Origin: Bacteroidota bacterium | GTDB lineage: Bacteria > Bacteroidota > Bacteroidia > Chitinophagales > Chitinophagaceae | DNA length: 64,000 bases | Reading direction: 5' to 3' | Assembly (NCBI GenBank): GCA_023424015.1 | Contig: JAFAEM010000036.1 | Span: 1 to 64,000 of the forward strand | Shown: positions 16,468 through 22,909 of the stretch, piece after piece | How positions within the stretch are numbered: position 1 is the stretch's first letter | Layout of the letters: each line of letters opens with the position of its first letter | Notes under the pieces: generated by a model | Seen by the model: the letters and a program-made list of their open reading frames with translations, nothing else | Database searches by the model: none | Told to the model about the DNA's origin: nothing | Translations under genes and position numbers: made by a program

Positions 16468-17607
16468 TTAAATTTTTAAATTTCTTCTTGAAAAAGCATC
16501 CATTATAACGTTACTCACCAGGTCGGCAAAGGTTTTACCGGCATATCTGAGAATGGCACCAATAGAAGTATAATCCTCGTCTTCACTCAAACCACATTGG
16601 GCATTAACCTCCAGCACATAAAGTTTGCCCGTGTCCTTATCCATACGGATATCTAAACGCCCATATCCCATGCCTTTCACAGCCAGGTAAGCTTCGAGAC
16701 TCAGGGCCTCCAGCGATCTTGCCAGGGCCGGGTCGGGCTGGTGATAGTTGTAGAAATTTTCATTTCCCGGCATGGGTTTTTCATCCTCATATATTTCCCA
16801 GAGGCGGTCAAACGACAAAAACTTTTCTTCATCCGGTAATGACTCATGGAAGATCCTTTCAACCGGCGGATATACAAAACAGGACCCGGGATGCAGGTGT
16901 GATCCGATAATAAAAGAGGTGTACTCGGGACCGGTGATAAACTGTTCTACAAATAAGCCACCCACCGACAGGTTCCAGCCGCGATAGCCGGCACTGATCT
17001 CCCTGATCCTTTCTCTTAATTCGTCTTCCGTATACACGACATTTTTTACAGAAACCCCCATGCTTCCGCCGGAAACCGCTGGCTTGATAATCAAAGGGGC
17101 ACCCAGTCGCTGACAAATTCCCTCGATCGAGGATTCATTATCTATCACCTCCCACTTTGCTGTTGACACACCGGCCTCGTCAAATGCCTTTTTCATCGGG
17201 ATCTTGGAAGTAGTGATATTATAGAAATAATCATCGGAGCCTGTATAGATCAGTCTTTGTTTCTCCAGTTCATGTATCACCGAAACCCCGGGTGTTCCAT
17301 TGATCTCATCACCATCACAAAGATTTAGTATGAGGGGAATCTTTTTTCCTGATTTTTTTCTGATGCCGCCGATCACATCCCTGAAATTTCTTATTGTAAC
17401 CGGTTGCCAGGTCCAGTCAGCATTTAGCTCTGTGAATACCTTGCTGTATTCTTGCTGGCTTTGTGTAAAATCGTAATAATATTGCAGGTTGGGATCTTCA
17501 GTTTCGAGAAAAGGATATAATATCCAGATCTTCAGTTTCCCAAAAGGATCGGTCGATTTCTTTACTTCCCGCTTCTTAAGCTCTTTTACCCTTTTTCGAA
17601 CGATCAT
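16468..17607 (-). CDS. ATP-grasp ligase (D-Ala-D-Ala-ligase-like)
   Basis: This 379-residue ATP-grasp protein is a paralogue of the ligase half of the next gene. It has NLCDGDEINGTPGVSVIHEL in the N-terminal lobe, APLIIKPAVSGGSMGVSV for nucleotide binding, GLFVEQFITGPEYTSFI, and the metal site GYGRLDIRM plus LEVNAQCGLS. The last replaces the EINTxPG loop of true D-Ala-D-Ala ligases, so cell-wall Ddl activity is unlikely. I chose the ATG at 17607, which overlaps the end of the SET gene by 32 bp; the frame is open further upstream, but that part sits within the SET gene. The tight overlap points to a single operon. Confidence 0.85.
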   Translation of the reverse strand: MIVRKRVKELKKREVKKSTDPFGKLKIWILYPFLETEDPNLQYYYDFTQSQQEYSKVFTELNADWTWQPVTIRNFRDVIGGIRKKSGKKIPLILNLCDGDEINGTPGVSVIHELEKQRLIYTGSDDYFYNITTSKIPMKKAFDEAGVSTAKWEVIDNESSIEGICQRLGAPLIIKPAVSGGSMGVSVKNVVYTEDELRERIREISAGYRGWNLSVGGLFVEQFITGPEYTSFIIGSHLHPGSCFVYPPVERIFHESLPDEEKFLSFDRLWEIYEDEKPMPGNENFYNYHQPDPALARSLEALSLEAYLAVKGMGYGRLDIRMDKDTGKLYVLEVNAQCGLSEDEDYTSIGAILRYAGKTFADLVSNVIMDAFSRRNLKI

Positions 17608-18085
17608 GTAGTTGTTGTTGTATGAAACGTGTAAGCTGATAATGCCGCAAGATATCCTCACTGATATAGGCAGCACCTTGTATCTTTCCCAGGCATCGTG
17701 CAGTTCCACAATGACAATTAAAAGGCTGCGCCATATCCCATTCTGTAGAAGGATAGAAAAATGTCATCTCATCCCCCTCAGCGATAGGCCTGAGTGCCAA
17801 AATATGCATCGCATAAGTATCAAAAAAGATATTGGGATCACAACTGTGGTTGATGTATTGGAGGTGTTCGGGATGCAGCAGGATATGTTGCCCGATTCCA
17901 ACCTGTACCGTGAGATAGTTGGGCTCAGTAACAATTTCTCTTGCAGAGAAACTTGTCACTATATCTCCGGGCTGATATGTCTGTTGTGCGAAAAAACCTT
18001 TTTGATCGTTGATGATATTTTGCCTGACGACGGCGAAAGTGTGATCGCTGATAGTGCGATAATCTGCACTGGTTTGGGTTATCAT
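17576..18085 (-). CDS. Stand-alone SET-domain methyltransferase
   Basis: This 169-residue protein is a compact SET-domain lysine methyltransferase with a post-SET cysteine cluster. Motifs in order: AdoMet loop QKGFFA at about 28-33, NHSCDPN at 79-85, the GDEMTFFY block with the catalytic-type Tyr111, and post-SET CxCx4C with C124, C126 and C131. It is first in a three-gene minus-strand operon with an ATP-grasp ligase and an ATP-grasp-SET fusion, so the operon encodes two SET domains and two ATP-grasp domains. Bacterial SET proteins modify ribosomal or chromatin-like proteins in the few studied cases; this one's target is unknown. Confidence 0.88.
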   Translation of the reverse strand: MITQTSADYRTISDHTFAVVRQNIINDQKGFFAQQTYQPGDIVTSFSAREIVTEPNYLTVQVGIGQHILLHPEHLQYINHSCDPNIFFDTYAMHILALRPIAEGDEMTFFYPSTEWDMAQPFNCHCGTARCLGKIQGAAYISEDILRHYQLTRFIQQQLHDRSKKGKRA

Positions 18086-18187
18086 ATATTATTTGATATG
18101 AAAAGATATATATAAACTTTTAGGTAACAAATCCTATGGAATAAATGTGAATAATTTAGACTGCACGGTGAAAATGTTTGGACCTGG

Positions 18188-20701
18188 CTAAACTGCGGTA
18201 TCACCCGATTGAAGTAAAGATTTGCGGGCAGCCATCACCATCCTGATATCCCCGAAACTAACCGAGTCGTCGCATCTTACCTTGATATCGGTAAGTGTCG
18301 GAGTTTCCAATTCTTCTATCACAGCCTGGATCATTTTTATCTTACCGGCCTCGACCAATGATTCAAGCGGTATCTCGCCTTTTTCGATATACCCAGCAAG
18401 ATGTTCCTGTATAGTACCGGTTTTGAGGTTACGTTCCGTGGCGATCTGTTCAACCGACTTACCCTCCCGGAACATTTGGTAAGAAACAGCTTTTGTATTC
18501 GTCTTGCCCGGTTTGGGTTCTTTGCTACCGGCTTTCTTTTTCCCCACCGGCTTTTCTTCCACCAGGGAAGAGAGACCCTTCTTCTGACAATAAGAAATGA
18601 TGATATCTAAAAAGAGCTGACCGTATTTTTCTATCCTTGCCTTGCCAAAACCCTTTATCCCTTTTAGTTCAGACAGGGTTTGGGGCAGATACTGACTCAT
18701 TTCAAAAATAGTGTTACTGCCCGCAACCATATAAATAGGGAGACCAGATTTGGAACAAAGCTCATCCCTCAGCATTTTCAGCTGCATATACAGGGCGGGA
18801 TGCGGTGTTTGCTCCCGGGATTGTGAGGAACCATATGAGTTCACCGAGAAAGTCGGTAATCTGAAACTCCGCTTCAAAGAATGGTATTGTTCAACGGTAA
18901 AACCATTTGCAAGTCCCAGGATCAAATGCTTTTTCAGGCTTTGCTGCGCAAATATCTCCTTCAGGGAGTCATTATATTCCTTCGCATGCTGGCCGCTGTC
19001 GGTACCTGCCGCTGAACTGTGTATGTAATCAATGCATTCTTCAAGCTTTTCCCTGAAATAAGGCGCCGCCGCTTTTACTCTATCCTGTGCCAGTTGATCA
19101 TCGAAGGGCTGACTGGAATAGATGCCCTGCAATTGTGACTGGAACCTGGTTCCGACATCCTGCATGGCCAGGATATAGTCCTGAAGTTTGTTTAACCACT
19201 CGAGCGTTCCATCTGTAAATGAGCTGCTGTGCTGAAGAATATAATCCACCAGTGCGCCACATGTAGCGCTAACAAGACTAAAATCGTAAACTGTTTTCAG
19301 CAAAGAAAATTCATACTCTCTACTGGCCGCCTTTAACTCTTCTGTGATGGACTGTGTATCCTGTTCCCTTTTTGAAAAAGCCACGATCCGATTGTCAAGG
19401 GTCAGGCTGGATGGCCGGACCCTTGTTTCGAGTACCATACCTGCTAAACTGGTACAGCGGCTCAGCGCCACATACACCTGGCCGGGTGCAAAGGCTTCCC
19501 CGGCATCGATGATCGCTTTTTCAAAAGTGAGGCCCTGGCTTTTATGGATGGTAATGGCCCAGGCGAGTCGCAGGGGGAACTGGGTAAATGAACCCAGGAC
19601 GTCCTCGTCCACTTTCCTGGTCTTCTGATCCAACACATACCGGATATTCTGCCAGGTTTCTTTTTTAACCTCTATTTCCGTTGCGGCATCAGCGCATCTC
19701 ACAAAGATCTTATCGGGCTCGATCCTTGTCACCTCTCCGATCTTACCATTATAATAACGTCTGACTTTCTCGACATCATTCTTGATAAACATTACCTGGG
19801 CACCTTGTTTGAGGTATAGCCTTTCGTCGGCGGGATAGGCTTTTTCGGAGAACTCACCTTGGATCTCCGCATCGAAAATTGAAAGTTTGGTAGAGAGCCG
19901 GCCCAGTTCCAGTTCGTTTGTCGCATCGGCTTTCCGGTTATGCGTGGTTAGGATAATATAGCCATCGTTTTTCGATCGTCTGAATCCCGGCTGCACACAA
20001 CTGTCCAGGATAGTGATCGTTTCATTATCCATCTCGTTATTTCGGACCCGGTTGAGAAGCTGGATAAACCGCTCCTCGCTTTGCCGGTAAATCTTGTTGA
20101 ATTCAATATGAACTGGCGGATGGTGCTGTATCACCTTACTGTCGAAAAAATAGGGGCTGCTATAGTATCCTGACAATATCCGCCACTCCTGTTCAGGTAC
20201 GACGGGTGGTAGTTGGTACATGTCGCCGATCAATAATACCTGTGCGCCACCAAACTGCTCGTAATGGCGGTGTCGTATATGCCGCATTAGTACATCAATA
20301 GCATCCAGCACGTCGCAACGAACCATGCTGATCTCATCGATGATCAGTAATTCAAGTTCCTGGATGACTTTTCGCTTTTCGCGGGTGAGCCGCTGGTTTT
20401 CGAGCAGGCTTTGAATATTCCCGGCTCCCGGATCATGACTGAAGCCGCCGGCAGCAGGCACAAAAGGTGTGAAGGGTAATTGAAAAAAAGAATGGATGGT
20501 AACGCCCCCGGCATTGATCGCCGCCACGCCAGTTGGCGCCACCACGGCCAGTTGTTTGGGGCAATGATCGCGGATGTACTTTAAAAAAGTTGTTTTACCC
20601 GTACCTGCTTTCCCCGTAAGAAAAATATTACGCGAACTCCTGTTAACCAGCTGCACCGCCAGGTTAAACATTGTATTTTCTGAATTATTTACCTCCACCA
20701 C
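18188..20701 (-). CDS. PIF1-like superfamily 1 helicase with HRDC and C-terminal helix-turn-helix domains
   Basis: This 837-residue protein is a DNA helicase of the PIF1/RecD-like group. Walker A is FLTGKAGTGKTTFLK near residues 27-41, motif Ia is APTGVAAINAGGVTIHSFF, Walker B is LLIIDEISMVRCDVLDAID, and the C-terminal motor motif is AITIHKSQGLTFEKA. An HRDC-like segment (LKGIKGFGKARIEKYGQLF) and a winged-helix-type region (GKSVEQIATERNLKTGTIQEHL) follow, as in Bacteroidota helix-turn-helix helicases. The start is GTG at 20701; an ATG ten codons in is possible but would shorten the conserved N-terminus. It lies upstream of the SET operon on the same strand with a 102-bp gap. Confidence 0.92.
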   Translation of the reverse strand: MVEVNNSENTMFNLAVQLVNRSSRNIFLTGKAGTGKTTFLKYIRDHCPKQLAVVAPTGVAAINAGGVTIHSFFQLPFTPFVPAAGGFSHDPGAGNIQSLLENQRLTREKRKVIQELELLIIDEISMVRCDVLDAIDVLMRHIRHRHYEQFGGAQVLLIGDMYQLPPVVPEQEWRILSGYYSSPYFFDSKVIQHHPPVHIEFNKIYRQSEERFIQLLNRVRNNEMDNETITILDSCVQPGFRRSKNDGYIILTTHNRKADATNELELGRLSTKLSIFDAEIQGEFSEKAYPADERLYLKQGAQVMFIKNDVEKVRRYYNGKIGEVTRIEPDKIFVRCADAATEIEVKKETWQNIRYVLDQKTRKVDEDVLGSFTQFPLRLAWAITIHKSQGLTFEKAIIDAGEAFAPGQVYVALSRCTSLAGMVLETRVRPSSLTLDNRIVAFSKREQDTQSITEELKAASREYEFSLLKTVYDFSLVSATCGALVDYILQHSSSFTDGTLEWLNKLQDYILAMQDVGTRFQSQLQGIYSSQPFDDQLAQDRVKAAAPYFREKLEECIDYIHSSAAGTDSGQHAKEYNDSLKEIFAQQSLKKHLILGLANGFTVEQYHSLKRSFRLPTFSVNSYGSSQSREQTPHPALYMQLKMLRDELCSKSGLPIYMVAGSNTIFEMSQYLPQTLSELKGIKGFGKARIEKYGQLFLDIIISYCQKKGLSSLVEEKPVGKKKAGSKEPKPGKTNTKAVSYQMFREGKSVEQIATERNLKTGTIQEHLAGYIEKGEIPLESLVEAGKIKMIQAVIEELETPTLTDIKVRCDDSVSFGDIRMVMAARKSLLQSGDTAV

Positions 20702-20712
20702 ATAAATTTATT

Positions 20713-20740
20713 AGCCACGAATTGCACGAATCACACGAAT
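20713..20740 (-). repeat. Left 28-bp inverted repeat of the GxxExxY cassette
   Basis: Read on the minus strand this is three ATTCGTG units spaced by two bases and ending GGCT. It is identical at 27 of 28 positions to the repeat at 21176-21203 in the opposite orientation. The pair bounds a 491-bp segment holding only the GxxExxY gene. Confidence 0.8.
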
Positions 20741-20750
20741 AGGCTTACTA

Positions 20751-21131
20751 TTAACCAACGACCCTTCTATAAGATAGTTTGCTTTTTCCAAAATTAACGA
20801 TTACTCCCACCTTATTGCCCGATACCTTCAGGTAGTTAAGTGTTTGTGCGAATGTTTCTTCCCTGATGCCGTCAATATGTGATTTAACTTCAACAATGAT
20901 TTTTCCATAAACTTTAAAGTCAGCAAAGAAGCTACGTTGCATTCGATTCCCCTTATAAAAAACAGGTAACTCTTGTTCTCGTTTATATAAGATTCCTCTT
21001 TCCTTAAATTCTAATTCCATTGCATCTTTGTATACAATTTCCAGGAAGCCGTATCCAAGTGTATTGTACACCTCCATACAGGCGCCGATTATATCATAAA
21101 CCTCCTCCTTATAGATCAAATCCCCCATCAA
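20751..21131 (-). CDS. GxxExxY protein (PD-(D/E)XK nuclease-like)
   Basis: This 126-residue protein belongs to the GxxExxY family, named from the motif visible here as GFLEIVY at about residues 28-34. The second half has the family's PD-(D/E)XK-like core: FFADFKVYGKIIVEVKSH, with Asp, Glu and Lys in nuclease-type spacing, then a QTLNYLKVSGNKVGVIVNFG segment. The biochemical function of the family is not established. The gene is bounded by a 28-bp inverted repeat with one mismatch and lies between ssb and a helicase gene, all on the minus strand. The boundaries suggest an inserted cassette. Confidence 0.88.
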   Translation of the reverse strand: MMGDLIYKEEVYDIIGACMEVYNTLGYGFLEIVYKDAMELEFKERGILYKREQELPVFYKGNRMQRSFFADFKVYGKIIVEVKSHIDGIREETFAQTLNYLKVSGNKVGVIVNFGKSKLSYRRVVG

Positions 21132-21175
21132 AACAATTTTAGGAAACCACGAACTCCAATGAACCGTCGAACATC

Positions 21176-21203
21176 ATTCGTGTAATTCGTGCAATTCGTG
21201 GCT
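21176..21203 (+). repeat. Right 28-bp inverted repeat of the GxxExxY cassette
   Basis: Three ATTCGTG units at nine-base period, ending GGCT, facing the repeat at 20713-20740 with a single mismatch. It ends 9 bp from the ssb stop codon. Confidence 0.8.
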
Positions 21204-21212
21204 TAAAAAAAC

Positions 21213-21557
21213 CTAGGCGTTGATGGGTTTGGAGAGTAAGAGCAATTCATTTGCATAGATCTCGGTGACCTGCTTTTTGTTACCATCCTTGTCGTTGTAG
21301 CTGCGGTTGACAAGTTTTCCTTCAATTGCTACTTCTTTCCCTTTGTCGAGATACTTAGCGGCAATGTCTGCCACCTTACCCCAGGCTACTACCCGGTGCC
21401 ATTGGGTCTCGGTGACTTTTTCTCCTTTTGCGTTCTGGTAACTTTCATTCGTGGCGACATTGAAATTGGCCACCTTTTTTCCGCTCTCCAGGGTTTTGAC
21501 TTCCGGCGCATTGCCGAGATAACCGATCAGTTGCACTTTGTTTTTTAAAGCGTTCAT
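21213..21557 (-). CDS. ssb: Single-stranded DNA-binding protein, short form
   Basis: This is a 114-residue OB-fold protein that coats single-stranded DNA. It begins MNALKNKVQLIGYLGNAPE and has the typical VANFNVATNESYQ and WHRVVAWGKVADIAAKYLDKG strands. The protein stops right after the OB fold (ANELLLLSKPINA), so it lacks the flexible linker and acidic tip (…DDIPF) that SSB normally uses to recruit partner proteins. It may be a paralogue with a special role, with a full-length SSB elsewhere. It lies upstream of the GxxExxY cassette on the same strand. Confidence 0.92.
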   Translation of the reverse strand: MNALKNKVQLIGYLGNAPEVKTLESGKKVANFNVATNESYQNAKGEKVTETQWHRVVAWGKVADIAAKYLDKGKEVAIEGKLVNRSYNDKDGNKKQVTEIYANELLLLSKPINA

Positions 21558-21788
21558 AACTCACAATTTGTGTCCCGGCGCAGCGGGACGGTTAAACTAA
21601 ATTTTCTGCATCATGCAGTTTTGATCAAATTGACGAAACAAAGCATTAAATACCCCGTTGCGATAACCGGATTTCGGACGTTTTTTTCTGACCGACATCG
21701 TGGAAAAAACGATTCCCCACTTTGAGGCAGGTCTGGTTTTTGTGCCCTTACCCTGTCAACCTATATGTTCATACTTAAATCTTATTTT

Positions 21789-22352
21789 ATGGGAAAGCTA
21801 GATGGAAAAACTGTGGCAATACTTACCGAAAATGGGTTCGAAGAAGTGGAACTGACCAGTCCCAAAGAAGCGCTGGAGAAAGCTGGAGCAACAGTGCATA
21901 TCATTTCACCGCAAAAGGAAAAAGTAAAAGGATGGAATCATGACCACTGGAGCATTGAACTGCCGGTCGATAAACATATATCCAAAGCCAAATTTGATGA
22001 CTACGACGGGCTTGTGATACCGGGAGGTGTGATCAATCCCGATAAGCTTCGCGGAGACAAGGATAGTGTGGCATTTGCGCAACAGTTTCTCGATGCGGGC
22101 AAACCGCTGGCAGCCATTTGTCATGGCCCGCAATTATTGATAGAAACAAAGCAGCTCGCCGGAAGAAGCATGACCTCTTACCCTTCTGTTAAAACCGACC
22201 TGGAAAACGCAGGCGCCAACTGGGTCGACCGCGAAGTGGTGGTAGATAATGGTCTTGTTACCAGCCGTAGCCCGGAAGACCTGGAAGCGTTTAATAAAAA
22301 AATCGTGGAAGAGATCGCTGAAGGTGTTCACACGCCGGCGCCTGCGCATTAA
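21789..22352 (+). CDS. DJ-1/PfpI-family protein (type 1 glutamine amidotransferase-like)
   Basis: This 187-residue cytosolic protein has the PfpI/YhbO pattern: GKLDGKTVAILTENGFEEVE with the conserved Glu, LVIPGGVINPDKLR, and the nucleophile elbow AICHGPQLLIE containing the reactive Cys and adjacent His. Members of this group act as stress-induced chaperone or deglycase/hydrolase proteins, and the activity of individual members is debated. The ATG at 21789 is preferred because the conserved domain begins there; an upstream ATG at 21765 adds only eight residues. It stands alone, followed by a strong hairpin terminator. Confidence 0.92.
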   Translation: MGKLDGKTVAILTENGFEEVELTSPKEALEKAGATVHIISPQKEKVKGWNHDHWSIELPVDKHISKAKFDDYDGLVIPGGVINPDKLRGDKDSVAFAQQFLDAGKPLAAICHGPQLLIETKQLAGRSMTSYPSVKTDLENAGANWVDREVVVDNGLVTSRSPEDLEAFNKKIVEEIAEGVHTPAPAH

Positions 22353-22390
22353 GATTCATGCTTAGAACAGCTCTTAAAATAGGGCATTAA

Positions 22391-22420
22391 AAAAACCCCA
22401 ACAGTATTGCCGGGGTTTTT
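22391..22420. terminator. Bidirectional intrinsic terminator between the PfpI gene and tRNA-Phe
   Basis: AAAAACCCC and GGGGTTTTT form a nine-base stem around an 12-base loop, giving a T-run on either strand. It would end the plus-strand PfpI transcript and the minus-strand tRNA transcript. Confidence 0.75.
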
Positions 22421-22422
22421 TG

Positions 22423-22495
22423 TGGTGTGGGGCGGGATCGAACCGCCGACACAAGGATTTTCAGTCCTTTGCTCTACCGACTGAGCTACCGCACC
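22423..22495 (-). tRNA. tRNA-Phe (GAA)
   Basis: The minus strand folds into a full cloverleaf of 73 nt: acceptor GGTGCGG/CCACACC, D stem GCTC/GAGC, anticodon stem AAGGA/TCCTT with loop CTGAAAA (anticodon GAA), and T stem GGCGG/CCGCC with loop TTCGATC. CCA is not encoded. One acceptor pair, C5-A68, is mismatched; the other six are Watson-Crick. Confidence 0.95.
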
Positions 22496-22559
22496 ATCCG
22501 ATTTATCGGGCAGCAAAAATAGCTGTTTTAGCTCAATTTGGTAAAGTTTTTAGAGAAAA

Positions 22560-22865
22560 CTATTTCTTCTTACGGGGGGCCGCTTTCCGGGCGGCTTTTT
22601 TAACTGTCTTTTTCGGAGCTGCTCTTTTCACCGCTTTTTTAACGGTTTTCTTAGCCGCTTTTTTCGGAGTAGCTTTTTTGGCTGTCTTTTTTGCGGCCTT
22701 CTTTTTTGCCTTCGCTGTGGTTTCGGCGCCACTTTTCTTTTTCAGGTCGGCCCGCTGAGCTCTTTCAAAGGTCTGGATGTCTTTAAACCGGCCACCTGCA
22801 TCGCGAACGGCATACAGTTTCTTGCCGGCAGAACTCCGGTGAGTTGTACGTCTTGCTTTTGCCAT
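22560..22865 (-). CDS. Lysine-rich histone H1-like protein
   Basis: This 101-residue very basic protein has a short N-terminal region (ARRTTHRSSAGKKLYAVRDAGGRF, about residues 3-26, then FERAQRADLKKKS). Its tail, from about residue 50, is almost entirely Lys, Ala, Pro, Thr and Arg in KKA[APT]K-type repeats. Such tails resemble eukaryotic H1 and chlamydial Hc1, and similar proteins occur in Bacteroidota. A nucleoid-binding role is likely but inferred. It lies between tRNA-Phe and recQ on the minus strand. Confidence 0.75.
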   Translation of the reverse strand: MAKARRTTHRSSAGKKLYAVRDAGGRFKDIQTFERAQRADLKKKSGAETTAKAKKKAAKKTAKKATPKKAAKKTVKKAVKRAAPKKTVKKAARKAAPRKKK

Positions 22866-22909
22866 GATTCAGTTTTTTAGGTTAGCAAATCGTTTCCCTA
22901 ATTTACGAT

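Noticed and set aside
22420..22758. Plus-strand frame of alternating Phe/Ala/Val residues
   Set aside because: It is the antisense shadow of the lysine-rich histone-like gene and covers the tRNA.
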